Program-made: the position numbers and the translations under genes
The notes under the pieces: model-generated
What the model was told of the DNA's origin: nothing
The model's database searches: none
The model's input: only the letters and a program-made list of their open reading frames with translations
Source of the DNA: Pantanalinema sp. GBBB05
GTDB lineage: Bacteria; Cyanobacteriota; Cyanobacteriia; Leptolyngbyales; Leptolyngbyaceae
Length of the DNA: 64,000 nt
Assembly (NCBI GenBank): GCA_016743235.1
Contig: VRZD01000017.1
Location: 1 to 64,000 of the forward strand
Direction: 5' to 3'
Shown: piece after piece, positions 27,250-36,927 of the stretch
Numbering within the stretch: the first letter of the stretch is position 1
Layout: each line of letters begins with the position of its first letter

Positions 27250-27519
27250 TTAACCGCGAATCCCAAGCCGAGTAATCAGTGCCCGATACCGTTCCTGGCT
27301 GTGTTTCTGAATGTAGGCTAACAATCGCTTCCGAGTGCCAATCATGCGGAGCAGTCCTTGGCGGGAGGCGTGATCCTTTTTGTTCGATCGCAGGTGTTCA
27401 CTCAGGCGATTAATGCGTTCGGTGAGCATCGCCACTTGAACATCTGCCGATCCAGTGTCAGTTTCGTGAACCTGATATTCCGAAATAATTTCGTGTTTGC
27501 GCTGTTGCAGCAGAGCCAT
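27250..27519 (-). CDS. rpsO: 30S ribosomal protein S15
   Basis: An 89-residue protein, from MALLQQRKHEII to LGIRG, with the S15 core of GSADVQVAMLTERINRLSEHL and KKDHASRQGLLRMIGTRKRLL, which contacts 16S rRNA helix 22. An earlier ATG at 27573 would add 18 residues; length and start residue fit the family from 27519. It lies between ruvA and PAM68, a typical cyanobacterial order. Confidence 0.96.
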   Translation of the reverse strand: MALLQQRKHEIISEYQVHETDTGSADVQVAMLTERINRLSEHLRSNKKDHASRQGLLRMIGTRKRLLAYIQKHSQERYRALITRLGIRG

Positions 27520-27610
27520 GATGCAGTATGTATTCCTAATAACTAATAAGGCAGCAGTCCTCCATAATAGCATAGGGATACCCGTAGGACTAAACTCAAC
27601 CCTCAGTCTC

Positions 27611-28234
27611 CTAACGGCTTAACCAAGCGATCGCCTCGCGGATCCAGACTTCTGCATCTTCTCGTTTCGATAAGGTGGTATTTTGCCCGACGGCTTGTAA
27701 TGCCTGGGCAATTTCATTATTGGTATAGCCCAAAGCCACTAAGGTCATTTCCACATCCTCCTGGATTGCCATGGTTGGTGCAGCAGAAGGAGCCGCAGGA
27801 ATTCCCGCCTGTTGCCGCCATTCAGCTAGCTTTGTGCGTAACTCAAGCGCGATGCGTTCGGCGGTTTTAGTGCCGACTCCAGGTGTGCGTGCCAGCACCC
27901 GACTGTTGCCGGTAACGATCGCTTGCACCAAATCTTGTAAACCCAGAGTGTCGAGTAAAGCGAGAGCCAATTGTGGACCAATTCCACTGACGCTGACTAA
28001 TTGCCGGAACAAATCGCGTTCGGCGGCTGAACCAAAGCCAAATAGCGTCAGTTGATCTTCTCGGACATGTAGATGCGTAAAGATGTGAGCAGTTTCCCCA
28101 ATCTCGGGTAATTGGTTGGCGAGCCGTGGCACGACTTGTAAATCAAAGCCAATCTGCCCTACTTCTAGGGTGAGAATGACGCGATGACTAATTTTTTGCA
28201 GACTGGCGATCGTGCCTTTGAGGTAGCCGAGCAT
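27611..28234 (-). CDS. ruvA: Holliday junction branch migration protein RuvA
   Basis: A 207-residue protein that binds Holliday junctions and recruits the RuvB helicase. The N-terminal OB-fold starts MLGYLKGTIASL, the HhH motifs are ISGIGPQLALALL and TPGVGTKTAERIALEL, and the C-terminal domain (about 150-205) shows DVEMTLVALGYTNNEI. It is the first gene of the ruvA-rpsO-PAM68 run, 92 bases upstream of rpsO. Length agrees with the family. Confidence 0.96.
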   Translation of the reverse strand: MLGYLKGTIASLQKISHRVILTLEVGQIGFDLQVVPRLANQLPEIGETAHIFTHLHVREDQLTLFGFGSAAERDLFRQLVSVSGIGPQLALALLDTLGLQDLVQAIVTGNSRVLARTPGVGTKTAERIALELRTKLAEWRQQAGIPAAPSAAPTMAIQEDVEMTLVALGYTNNEIAQALQAVGQNTTLSKREDAEVWIREAIAWLSR

Positions 28235-28269
28235 GAATGGAGGTGGGGAAGGTGAGGGAGAGGAGGTGT

Positions 28270-29016
28270 TTAGAGAAATCCGAAGTGGTTAAGCCCTTCT
28301 AGGATGCCGCCAGCACAATGAGCTTTGGCAAGATAGCGCTCGGAATTGGGATTCGTATGGTGCCATTCCAACAGTTCGGACATGGCATTGCCGACGATAA
28401 TGCCCCGCTCTGGGCGATTGGCAAACAAGGCAATATCGTTGCCAGAATCTCCACAGGCAACAGTTTGGGTCGGATCAATGCCTAAATCTTGCCGGACGAA
28501 TGCCATCGCCATACCTTTATTGGCACGACTGGGCAAAATATCGAGATCCAAACTACCACTATAGATCAATTGTACCTCTAAGCCTTGCTCGGCTAGCAGG
28601 GTTTCCAGCCGAGGAATTACTTCTACTGCGGCGGTTGGGGATAAGAAGTAACTCACTTTAAAGGGACGTTGTTCAGTGTCGGCTTGGGGAGTGAGGTCGG
28701 CGAGGTGGGCGGTCATGGCGATAATCTGCTCGCGATCCCAACCCTGCGACAAAATGGCTGCCCAATTAGGATCAGGCAGATCGCTACCCTTGGCATAAAT
28801 TTCGGTGCCGACAGCCGCAATCAGAATATCGGGTTCCAGTAAGGATTTTGCAGTGGCTAATTGTTGATAGCGAACGGGCGATCGCCCGGTAGAGTAGACA
28901 ATTTTGCTGCCATATTGCTGGCGATGCTGACTCAGCTGTTGGTTCAATTGGAGCATTGCCTGGTCATCACCGACTAAGGTGTTGTCCAGGTCGGTTACAA
29001 GTAGAAAAGATGACAT
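28270..29016 (-). CDS. spp: Sucrose-phosphate phosphatase
   Basis: A 248-residue HAD phosphatase that dephosphorylates sucrose 6-phosphate, the final step of sucrose synthesis used for osmotic balance. Motif I VTDLDNTLVG has nucleophile Asp9 and Asp11, motif II is IVYSTGRSP, motif III Lys is SRANKGMAM, and motif IV is ACGDSGNDIALF. The substrate pattern SYFLSPTAA and SGSLDLDILPSRANKG is that of the SPP family. No sucrose-phosphate synthase gene is adjacent; the downstream gene ruvA lies 35 bases away on the same strand. Confidence 0.92.
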   Translation of the reverse strand: MSSFLLVTDLDNTLVGDDQAMLQLNQQLSQHRQQYGSKIVYSTGRSPVRYQQLATAKSLLEPDILIAAVGTEIYAKGSDLPDPNWAAILSQGWDREQIIAMTAHLADLTPQADTEQRPFKVSYFLSPTAAVEVIPRLETLLAEQGLEVQLIYSGSLDLDILPSRANKGMAMAFVRQDLGIDPTQTVACGDSGNDIALFANRPERGIIVGNAMSELLEWHHTNPNSERYLAKAHCAGGILEGLNHFGFL

Positions 29017-29258
29017 CGATCGAGCAGCTAGGGATAGACATCGTTAGTATAGTGAGATCCCTGGTACTCGGCATCTGCTCTAGGCGTAAAACTGTAGGGC
29101 TCTTCTGTAAGGGTAGAAGGGGTGGAAGCCTGTTTTCCCACGCCATCACACCCCGCTTTAGGAGAGAACCTCTATATCAGTTATTACATCACCATTGAGA
29201 GACTTTACGGATAGAAAATCCCTTTATGCTTAGGAGAAGTTTTGGCTACTTACTGTGC

Positions 29259-30524
29259 ATGAAGTTATTTCGCCGACCTCAACTGGCTTCCTGGTTTCCC
29301 CAACTGAGCTATCAAGTTTGGCTTCTGGCGTTTGGTCGGTTGCTATCGCAAGTTGGCTCGGGATTTACCCTGTTCTACGCACCAATCTTTTTTGTCAATC
29401 AAGTTGGGCTGTCAGCTACTTCAGTCGGTCTGGGTTTGGGCAGTGCTTCTATCTCTGGAGTTGTCGGACGAGTATTCGGTGGTTCTCTGTCTGATGCTGC
29501 TTTCGGTCGCAAACGCACGGTGTTGTTGTCTGCGGGCATTTCGGCGATCGCGGCGGTGGTACTAGCGGCAACGTTAAATTTTCCCATGTTTGTGCTCGGC
29601 AATCTGTTGATGGGCTTTGGGGTAGGGCTGTACTGGCCTTCGACCGAAGCGATGGTGGCAGATATGACTGGTCCAGAGCAACGCAATGAAGCCTTTGCCT
29701 TAAATCGGTTAAGTGACAGTTTAGGGTTAGGAGTGGGCGTTGTACTAGGAGGATTGCTGATTAGTACTACTGGTGCCTATCGGCTGCTGTTTGTAGTAGA
29801 TGGGATTTCTTTTGTAGTGTTATTTGCTGTTGTATATTGGGCGATCGTCGAACCTAAGCATGTGACTGGCAAGCATGCTCTCGCTACTGGATGGAGAATT
29901 GCTCTCAGCGATCGTCAGTTACTCACTTATGCAGTTGTGAATGTCCTGTTTACTACCTATATTGTGCAGACCAGTAGTGCATTGCCCTTGTTCTTTAGCA
30001 ATTTTGTTGTGGTTAGCCCAACAGCGCCAGGATTTAGTTCAGTGATAATCAGCGCTCTGTTCACCTGGCATTTACTGTTAGCTGCAATTAGTCAATTACC
30101 GATTGCTCGTGCTTTAAATCGGTTTAGCCGTTGTCAGGCATTGATTTTGTCAGCGAGCTTGTGGGGTAGTGGGTTTGCCTGTGTTTGGTGGACAGGAGTT
30201 ACTAGCGTTGCACACTTGATCTGGGCTGCTTTGGCATTGACCATTTTAGCCATGGCAACAGTGACCTATATGCCCGCAGCGTCATCACTGGTGGTCGATT
30301 TGGCTCCAGAGTCCTTGCGAGGGGTTTATTTAGCCGCCAATTCTCAGTGTTGGGCGATCGGATATTTTATTGGTCCTTTGCTCGGTGGTTGGGCAATGGA
30401 CCAATCGCCGCCGATTGCCCGTGGATATTGGTTAGTCCTAGCAATGACGATTTTTGGCGCGATCGCTATTTTGCAGGTGCTTAATCGGATGATGAATCGG
30501 ATAGATATTTTAGGACAAAAATAG
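29259..30524 (+). CDS. Major facilitator superfamily transporter
   Basis: About 421 residues with twelve hydrophobic segments. The intracellular loop 2-3 motif GRVFGGSLSDAAFGRKR is the MFS signature; the fourth helix has NLLMGFGVGLYWPSTEAMVAD. It is a secondary transporter of the drug/metabolite type; substrate unknown. Start chosen at 29259 (MKLFRRPQL); ATG 29226 adds eleven residues and is a possible alternative. A monocistronic gene, divergent from the sucrose-phosphate phosphatase gene, 240 bases away. Confidence 0.85.
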   Translation: MKLFRRPQLASWFPQLSYQVWLLAFGRLLSQVGSGFTLFYAPIFFVNQVGLSATSVGLGLGSASISGVVGRVFGGSLSDAAFGRKRTVLLSAGISAIAAVVLAATLNFPMFVLGNLLMGFGVGLYWPSTEAMVADMTGPEQRNEAFALNRLSDSLGLGVGVVLGGLLISTTGAYRLLFVVDGISFVVLFAVVYWAIVEPKHVTGKHALATGWRIALSDRQLLTYAVVNVLFTTYIVQTSSALPLFFSNFVVVSPTAPGFSSVIISALFTWHLLLAAISQLPIARALNRFSRCQALILSASLWGSGFACVWWTGVTSVAHLIWAALALTILAMATVTYMPAASSLVVDLAPESLRGVYLAANSQCWAIGYFIGPLLGGWAMDQSPPIARGYWLVLAMTIFGAIAILQVLNRMMNRIDILGQK

Positions 30525-30697
30525 TTCAAATGTACTGTATGATTGGATTGGTTATGTTAAGGTAACGATCTTCGAGAATCGACTGCAATCCCGTAGGATA
30601 ACCAGCAACGGTTGTAATTTGTTTTTTACTTTAAGGGTGCTAATATCCCTGTGCGGCGGGACTTGTAGTATGCTTGACGGATACTGAGGGAGATTCC

Positions 30698-31297
30698 ATG
30701 AGTGTTGAGCAATCCACCCAGCTAATTCAGTTAATCCTGAATTCCATCCTGATCAGCGTTGCCTGTGCGTTGGTGTTAGGAGGGCTAACGGCACGTCAAG
30801 CGGCGTTAGAGGAGCGGTTACAACTTCTGACTCGCCAGTATTACGATTATGCCGATCCGGTTGAGGGCAATGCTGGGTCACGGAGCGATCGCTTAAGTTA
30901 TGTGAAAAAAGCCTTGCGTCAGGTGCAGTACCGCTGCCAGATCAGTCACTACAGCATTTTGGCAGTTCATTATGCGTTGCTATTCTCGATCGTCAGTGTG
31001 CTAATTTTGGCATTCCGTACCGCGATTAATCTGGACTGGTTAATTCCGGTAGCCATGGCTTGCTTCATTTTTGGCATTGCCATTATGTTGATTAGTGTAG
31101 GGTTAACCTTGATCGATTTGCATTTGTCCGATCGCCCCTTGCTGGAAGATATTCGAGGGATCTTGAACTTAGGGCTGAGTGACGATGCTTATCCAGCCAC
31201 TTCCCGCACCCGGCGACTATCCAGTAGTTACGATCGGGTGTCTCCTAAAATGCCGTCATCTAGTGTCCCTGCTCGTAGCCGCCGCCGCGTTGGTTAA
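30698..31297 (+). CDS. DUF2721 membrane protein
   Basis: A 199-residue protein from MSVEQSTQLIQLIL. Three predicted membrane helices (about 10-30, 85-115, 118-145) and a basic, disordered C-terminal tail rich in Arg and Ser. It matches the DUF2721 family, common in cyanobacteria, with no known function. The ATG at 30698 has GGGAG upstream at good spacing; the longer frame from 30674 is not favoured. Monocistronic by gap. Confidence 0.8.
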   Translation: MSVEQSTQLIQLILNSILISVACALVLGGLTARQAALEERLQLLTRQYYDYADPVEGNAGSRSDRLSYVKKALRQVQYRCQISHYSILAVHYALLFSIVSVLILAFRTAINLDWLIPVAMACFIFGIAIMLISVGLTLIDLHLSDRPLLEDIRGILNLGLSDDAYPATSRTRRLSSSYDRVSPKMPSSSVPARSRRRVG

Positions 31298-31314
31298 CTG
31301 CTTGGGCTGATTCC

Positions 31315-31593
31315 CTACCCTTGGGGCGTTACCAAGGTGACTTGGTTCGTGGCACGATTACAGACAAACCAAGCAATTTGACGATCTAAATTCTCGGCGC
31401 TTTCAGTAATGCGGAAAGGTACTTTCTCACCAGTCCGCATCTCGACCGCGAGATCAGCATTGGGAACGGAGACAATCTTAAAGCCGCGATCGCGCAAACA
31501 GTAAGTAATCCAACCCTTTAAAGTTTGGCGTTCTGGATCAAAGGGGAGTGGGGGAGCGCTTAAGACTTCCTCTACCAGGGCAAATACTTGCAT
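31315..31593 (-). CDS. Conserved hypothetical protein (92 aa)
   Basis: A 92-residue acidic protein: a helical N-terminus (MQVFALVEEVLSAPP) followed by alternating beta strands (GFKIVSVPNADLAVEM, VPFRITES, ATNQVTLVT). No signal peptide or membrane segment. I recognise it only as a small cyanobacterial protein of no known function. It ends 18 bases from the DUF2721 gene, which is convergent. Confidence 0.55.
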   Translation of the reverse strand: MQVFALVEEVLSAPPLPFDPERQTLKGWITYCLRDRGFKIVSVPNADLAVEMRTGEKVPFRITESAENLDRQIAWFVCNRATNQVTLVTPQG

Positions 31594-31660
31594 ACCAATT
31601 TACTCGCACTACTGCTTTGATCATGCCATTGGTGGGGCAACCCAGTTGGTTCATGGCAAT

Positions 31661-31690
31661 AAAAAACCGGGTAGATTGCAACCTACCCGG
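31661..31690 (-). terminator. Rho-independent terminator of the aldolase gene
   Basis: CCGGGTAG (31667-31674) and CTACCCGG (31683-31690) form an eight base stem; on the minus strand it is followed by six T (complement of 31661-31666). It lies 45 bases after the aldolase stop codon, so it ends that transcript. Confidence 0.88.
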
Positions 31691-31735
31691 CAAATTTTCT
31701 AGCAAGTGTGATTAAGAACCAGTCTCGATAACAGT

Positions 31736-32818
31736 TTAGACGGTTGCTGCCGTTTTAGCTGCCACTTGATCCAGTTCACCTTTCTTGTACTTGATCGCGT
31801 AAACATCCACGGATGCTTGCTTGATCTTGCTGGCATTACCGGCAGTCCAGAATTCTTTATAGCGATCGGCACACACTTTTTGCATGTACTTGATCGACGG
31901 CTTCAGGAAGTGACGGGGGTCAAATTCCTTGGGATTCTGTTGCAGGGCTTCCCGTACAGCGGCAGTAATTGCCAAGCGGTTGTCGGTGTCGATGTTGACT
32001 TTCCGCACACCGCTCTTGATCCCTTTCTGGATTTCTTCTACAGGTACACCATAGGTTTCGGGAATCGTGCCACCATGTTGGTTGATCAATGCCAACAGAT
32101 CTTCGGGAACGGAGGAAGAACCGTGCATCACCAGGTGGGTATTAGGCAGACGCTTGTGGATTTCTTCGATCCGGCTGATCGCCAGAATTTCACCGGTTGG
32201 TTTGCGGGTGAACTTGTAAGCCCCGTGGCTGGTGCCGATCGCAACGGCTAGAGCATCTACTTGAGTTTGCAGCACGAAATCAACGGCTTGATCAGGGTCG
32301 GTCAGCAGTTGAGAATGGTCTAGCTTACCTTCAAAGCCGTGTCCATCTTCAGCTTCGCCCATGCCGGTTTCCAAAGAACCCAAACAACCGAGTTCGCCTT
32401 CTACGGAAGCCCCGATCGCGTGAGCCACTTTCACCACTTCACTGGTGACGGCAACGTTGTATTCATAGCTGGCAGGAGTTTTGGCATCTGCTTCCAGCGA
32501 ACCATCCATCATGACGCTGGTGAAACCATTTTTGATGGCTGAGTAGCAGGTGGCAGGCTCGTTACCATGGTCTTGGTGCATGGCGATGGGAATGTGAGGA
32601 TAGGTTTCCACAGCCGCCAGGATCAGGTGACGCAGGAAGTTTTCGCCAGCGTAGGAGCGAGCGCCACGGGAAGCTTGCAGGATCACAGGGCTGTCAGTTT
32701 CCTGAGCGGCCTGCATGATCGCCTGGATTTGCTCCATATTGTTTACGTTAAACGCCGGAATGCCGTAACCATTCTCAGCCGCGTGATCGAGCAGCAGCCG
32801 CATAGGTACGAGCGCCAT
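31736..32818 (-). CDS. fbaA: Class II fructose-bisphosphate aldolase
   Basis: A 360-residue zinc enzyme acting in the Calvin cycle and glycolysis (fructose 1,6-bisphosphate and sedoheptulose 1,7-bisphosphate). Zinc and substrate ligands are seen in AMHQDHGN, IGTSHGAYKF and VMHGSSSVPEDL; the N-terminus MALVPMRLLLDHAAENGYGIPAFNVNN matches the cyanobacterial type. It is a single gene with a good downstream terminator and a gap of nearly 300 bases upstream, as expected for a highly expressed gene. Confidence 0.97.
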   Translation of the reverse strand: MALVPMRLLLDHAAENGYGIPAFNVNNMEQIQAIMQAAQETDSPVILQASRGARSYAGENFLRHLILAAVETYPHIPIAMHQDHGNEPATCYSAIKNGFTSVMMDGSLEADAKTPASYEYNVAVTSEVVKVAHAIGASVEGELGCLGSLETGMGEAEDGHGFEGKLDHSQLLTDPDQAVDFVLQTQVDALAVAIGTSHGAYKFTRKPTGEILAISRIEEIHKRLPNTHLVMHGSSSVPEDLLALINQHGGTIPETYGVPVEEIQKGIKSGVRKVNIDTDNRLAITAAVREALQQNPKEFDPRHFLKPSIKYMQKVCADRYKEFWTAGNASKIKQASVDVYAIKYKKGELDQVAAKTAATV

Positions 32819-33109
32819 AGACAGTCCTCCTGGGTACGTGTGATTAGCTTGTATCGACGAACTTAATCCTTACAGTAATCTTAAGATACTTTTCACTCCG
32901 CTGTAAGACTTAACTTGCGGTTGACTGGCTGTAATAAGTAAAAATAACTATTAAACAAATTTATATTTTTGTAACCTATGGGCTAATCGCCTACTCAAAA
33001 GTTAGTTAAGGGCAGTTAGCCCACTTGTGGTAGGAGCCCATTTAACTAGAACTCATATTAGTGAGACTCACCTCATCTAACTATTGGCTCATCCAGTTTT
33101 TAGTTTTAT

Positions 33110-33180
33110 GGGTCACCCGGGATTCGAACCCGGGACCAATCGGTTAAAAGCCGAGTGCTCTACCGCTGAGCTAGTGACCC
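33110..33180 (-). tRNA. tRNA-Lys (anticodon UUU)
   Basis: The minus strand folds as a full cloverleaf: acceptor GGGTCAC/GTGACCC, D arm with GCTCAGCGGTAGAGC, anticodon stem CTCGG/CCGAT, loop CTTTTAA giving anticodon TTT, and T arm with GGTTCGAAT. The 3' CCA is not encoded, as usual in cyanobacteria. Confidence 0.96.
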
Positions 33181-33251
33181 GTGCAATTGAATTTCGCAAC
33201 GTTTCCTACAGTAACATAGGGTTGCCCAAAATTGCTAGTCCTTTTTAGGAT

Positions 33252-34853
33252 TTAACTTAATTGCACCACAGGTTGGTCTTCAATCAGGGTTTGTAGGGCT
33301 AAAAGGTCGTTGACGGTGATCCGGAGGAACCGCTGGTCATCAACTCGGAATTGCACCTGAACACGATCGCGACCCGGAAACCCTAAGGGATCGAGTTTGG
33401 CGATCGTTCTTGCTCCGTCGCGATCGTTGAGCGGTTGTACCTGGGTTTGGCTGCTGCCAACTCGTCGGGTGATTAAGCGATCGCCATCAAAATAAACTTC
33501 GGTTTGTTCGGACTCTGACCCCAGTTCCCCAATAATCAGTTCAATGCTGGGCTGGTTGTCGATCGAGGCTCCTAGCAATAACTCCACTGGATCTGCCATC
33601 GGGTAGGCTTGTCCAGCTTTGATAATTGAGTGCCAGTTGTGGCGTTTGTGGCGATGATCCCAGTAACGGATGCCGTAGCTGTGATACAGGAAATCTTTCA
33701 ATTCAATGCCTTGAGTCAGTTGTAAAGCCCCCTGAGCGATCGCTTCAAACGGTTTTTCGCTACGGATTTTGCTGGTATCAAAATATTGCTGTACCCAAGT
33801 TTGGACAGCGGGAATTTGGGCCGTACCTCCCACGAGTAATACTGCATCAATATCGCCAACTTCCAACCCCTGGCGGCGAGCTTGCTGGAGTACCTGCTGC
33901 ATTGACTCATCGAGTAACTCAAAGAAACGATGGTCTTTGAGGATCTGTTCAAAGTCGCTGCGCGTCAGTTGCAGTTCGTAGCTCTCGAAGGTTTCGTCAT
34001 TGAAGTAAACTTCTTGCGCCTGCTGTTGCAGGGAGAGTTGAATCTTCAGCCGTTCGGCTAACCGAGTGGTTAACGGCGTAATCGGTAATCCCTGGCTGGT
34101 GGCGAAATAATCAGCTAGCCAATTATCAACATCAGAACCGCCTAAATTTTGTCCAGCTTTGGCTAGGACTCTGGCGATTTTGGGTTTTTGCCCCGATTGT
34201 TCGGCAAACGATTTTTGTCCCCACTTGAGAATAAAGCCGATCGGTTTGGATTGACTTTGAGCCGCTTGATCCAGCCTAACTAGCGATAAATCTAATGTGC
34301 CGCCACCAAAATCGATCACTAATAAGGTTTCGCGATCGGCTAAGCCATAGCCCAAGGCAGCGGCGGTTGGTTCATCCAACATCCGGACTTGCTCAACTTG
34401 CAGTGACTCACAGACTTGACCCAACCAAAGGCGATAGGCTTCAAAACTATCGACGGGCACTGTGAAGATCAGCGACTCTCCGGCTTCGGGTTCGGTGGCT
34501 TTCAGTTGCTGAATTACTTGGGTAAGAAACCATTGTCCGATCTGCTCAAACCGAGTTGGTCTACCATCCAGTTCGGGCAGAAATCCCTGAATCGGTGTGC
34601 CAATGCCGCGTTTGAAGTTACGGAAAAAGCGCGGATCGCTGCCGAGATCCAATGCCCGATCGCGGACTTCCTGACCCACAATCACCTGAGCTTGGCTGGC
34701 ATCCTTCACATAAACCAAACTGGGAATCAACGGGGGATTCTGAGCAGTTTTCCAGGTGATGCCTGGTAGGGCGATGGTTTCTGGTTGCTGCGTTGCCCGA
34801 TTCCACCGAGCAATCACGGTGTTGCTGGTGCCAAAGTCGATCGCGATTCCCAT
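33252..34853 (-). CDS. Hsp70 family chaperone-like protein
   Basis: A 533-residue actin/Hsp70-fold ATPase. Phosphate-1 loop AIDFGTSNTVIA at the N-terminus, phosphate-2 LLVIDFGGGTLDLSLVR, and adenosine loop AVLLVGGTAQIPAVQTW are present, so ATP binding is likely. The C-terminal region (about 400-533) is a shortened, beta-rich substrate-like domain ending without the EEVD-type tail. It is one of the noncanonical Hsp70 proteins frequent in cyanobacteria; no DnaJ or GrpE gene is near. The substrate is unknown. Divergent from the prohibitin-like gene. Confidence 0.9.
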   Translation of the reverse strand: MGIAIDFGTSNTVIARWNRATQQPETIALPGITWKTAQNPPLIPSLVYVKDASQAQVIVGQEVRDRALDLGSDPRFFRNFKRGIGTPIQGFLPELDGRPTRFEQIGQWFLTQVIQQLKATEPEAGESLIFTVPVDSFEAYRLWLGQVCESLQVEQVRMLDEPTAAALGYGLADRETLLVIDFGGGTLDLSLVRLDQAAQSQSKPIGFILKWGQKSFAEQSGQKPKIARVLAKAGQNLGGSDVDNWLADYFATSQGLPITPLTTRLAERLKIQLSLQQQAQEVYFNDETFESYELQLTRSDFEQILKDHRFFELLDESMQQVLQQARRQGLEVGDIDAVLLVGGTAQIPAVQTWVQQYFDTSKIRSEKPFEAIAQGALQLTQGIELKDFLYHSYGIRYWDHRHKRHNWHSIIKAGQAYPMADPVELLLGASIDNQPSIELIIGELGSESEQTEVYFDGDRLITRRVGSSQTQVQPLNDRDGARTIAKLDPLGFPGRDRVQVQFRVDDQRFLRITVNDLLALQTLIEDQPVVQLS

Positions 34854-35060
34854 GCCGTTCTAAAAAATGGTTAACCTGAACACTCTTTAAAGACAATATC
34901 AAATTGCTTCCCTGGATGTCGGATTAGCGGTGAGTGACTTTATTCTTTGTTGCTCTGCTTTTTTCTCACTGCCAACCGTAAAAAAATCCTGCGCTTTCTG
35001 AGGGATAGAGGTGCGATCGCCTATGGTCGTAGAGAGCGGGACACAACGGAGTACAGAAAC

Positions 35061-35900
35061 GTGAAAAATCAACAAGGACAAACCTGGCAACTGACCATCA
35101 TCCTATTTTTGCTCAGTATTGTTGCCTTATTAGGATTAAATTCATTTGTGATTGTTAATCCAGGGGAAGCGGGGGTTTTAAGTATTTTAGGCAAAGCTCA
35201 AGATGGAGCTTTATTGGAAGGACTACACTTTAAACCGCCTTTGGTTTCGCAAGTCTCCATGTATGATGTCACCGTGCAAAAATTTGAAGTTCCGGCGCAA
35301 AGTTCGACCAAAGATTTGCAACAATTATCGGCGAGTTTTGCGATTAATTTCCGGCTGGATGCGATGCGAGTCGTGGATATTCGTCGGACTCAAGGGACAT
35401 TACAAAACATTGTGGCAAAGATTATTGCCCCGCAAACCCAAGAATCTTTCAAAATTGCGGCAGCTCGTCGCACAGTAGAAGAAGCGATTACTAAGCGGGA
35501 TGAATTAAAACACGATTTTGATATTGCTTTAGGCGAACGTCTGGAAAAATATGGGATTTTAGTGTTAGATACGAGTGTGGTTGATCTCGCGTTTTCAGAA
35601 GAGTTTTCCCACGCTGTAGAAGAGAAACAAATTGCCGAACAACGGGCACAACGAGCGGTTTATGTGGCGCAGGAAGCCGAACAAGAAGCGGAAGCGAATG
35701 TGAATCGTGCTAAGGGTCAAGCGGAAGCCCAACGGTTATTACGAGAAACCTTAACGCCAGAATTATTGCAGAAACAAGCGATCGAAAAATGGGATGGTAA
35801 ATTCCCGCAGGTCATGGGTGGCAATGGCGCATTACCCTTGCTCAATTTAGATGCCACAAAATTCTCAACGAACCTTCATTCAGAACTGCCCACTAAATAA
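35061..35900 (+). CDS. Prohibitin/band 7 (SPFH) family membrane protein
   Basis: A 279-residue protein with one N-terminal membrane helix (about residues 10-32; WQLTIILFLLSIVALLGL) and an SPFH domain (about 35-210): FVIVNPGEAGVLSILGKAQ and KFEVPAQSSTKDLQQLSASFAINF. A long coiled coil rich in Ala, Glu and Gln follows (YVAQEAEQEAEANVNRAKGQAEAQ). Prohibitin relatives form ring oligomers in the membrane and protect or organise membrane proteins. GTG at 35061 follows GGAG at about 35048 and is preferred over the ATG at 34947. Confidence 0.87.
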   Translation: MKNQQGQTWQLTIILFLLSIVALLGLNSFVIVNPGEAGVLSILGKAQDGALLEGLHFKPPLVSQVSMYDVTVQKFEVPAQSSTKDLQQLSASFAINFRLDAMRVVDIRRTQGTLQNIVAKIIAPQTQESFKIAAARRTVEEAITKRDELKHDFDIALGERLEKYGILVLDTSVVDLAFSEEFSHAVEEKQIAEQRAQRAVYVAQEAEQEAEANVNRAKGQAEAQRLLRETLTPELLQKQAIEKWDGKFPQVMGGNGALPLLNLDATKFSTNLHSELPTK

Positions 35901-35999
35901 CACTACCTCTGTCGCTGTAAAGTGAGTGTTGCTCTATCTATATTCAGAATTTAGCTAGATGTTTATGATAGGAATGCTCACTTTTTGCGGAGGTTGATA

Positions 36000-36848
36000 G
36001 TGGGTACAGTTCTGCAAGCACTTGAACGAAACTCTGTCATCTGGATTATTATTTCGGCTGGATTGGGTGGTTTAATTGGTGCATTAATTAATTTCATATT
36101 TCAGCAAGTTCTCACTCCCTACTTACAACATCGGAGAGCTGCTAAACAAGCGCTACGGAGATATTGCTATCCTCTGCTGAAAGCGGCGGATAAACTCGAT
36201 CGCAGACTAGAGAATCTGATTAACTTTGTTGATAAAGATTGGTTTGGGAATGCGGATGATGATTATTATCGGATTAGCACTCTGTATCTATTTGGCTGCT
36301 ATTTTGGCTGGTGTAAAATTCTTGAAGATGAAGCATTTCTTGAATATGAAACATCGGATAAAAAGGCAAGGCTATTCAATATTCAGTTCTATACGGTGTT
36401 TAAGTCGATTACTGGATTTCATTATTTTCATGGCATTGCCGATGGAGAGATGGCTGCCATAGAAGAAGCATCAGTACCACGCTTGGTGTTAACCGCGATC
36501 GGTGAGCTGATGATCGAAGAAATAGAAGATAAAAATGAGCCATCTAATATTATTAGATTTACCTCTTTTACCCAACGATACGAATCGTCTTCAGAGTTTC
36601 AAAAGTGGTTTTCATATATTGAGAGACTTCTGGAAGAGCTAAAAAATGATCAGAATGATGCTCGCTGGAATCGAGTTGTTATTTTTGCTATAACATTACG
36701 GGGTTTTACACTGTTTCTTGATCCAAAACATAGAATGATTGCTCCGCGTGAGATGTCCTACCTGTCACATTTGCATCCTCAAGTCCGCAACTACTTGGAA
36801 AAAGAAATCGATAAAATCAATCACCTGCAAAAAACTTTGGGTCGATAA
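36000..36848 (+). CDS. Membrane-anchored hypothetical protein
   Basis: About 282 residues from GTG 36000, which has GGAGG six bases upstream (35989-35993). One N-terminal membrane helix (about residues 14-38; VIWIIISAGLGGLIGALINFIF) is followed by a soluble, helical region with many Asp and aromatic residues (for example YLFGCYFGWCKILEDEAFLEYE). No family is recognised. The coding sequence is more AT-rich than its neighbours, which may mean horizontal transfer or a lineage-specific gene. It follows the prohibitin-like gene by 99 bases but no functional link is known. Confidence 0.65.
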   Translation: MGTVLQALERNSVIWIIISAGLGGLIGALINFIFQQVLTPYLQHRRAAKQALRRYCYPLLKAADKLDRRLENLINFVDKDWFGNADDDYYRISTLYLFGCYFGWCKILEDEAFLEYETSDKKARLFNIQFYTVFKSITGFHYFHGIADGEMAAIEEASVPRLVLTAIGELMIEEIEDKNEPSNIIRFTSFTQRYESSSEFQKWFSYIERLLEELKNDQNDARWNRVVIFAITLRGFTLFLDPKHRMIAPREMSYLSHLHPQVRNYLEKEIDKINHLQKTLGR

Positions 36849-36927
36849 GTTTAAGTTTGAGTCAGTATACCTAATACTTAGTGTTTTAGCTCTAAAGGAA
36901 AGATCAAACTAAACTACATAAAACAAC

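Noticed and set aside
30525..30697. AACC/GGTT stem with T tract after the MFS gene as terminator
   Set aside because: Four base stem only, too weak to support.
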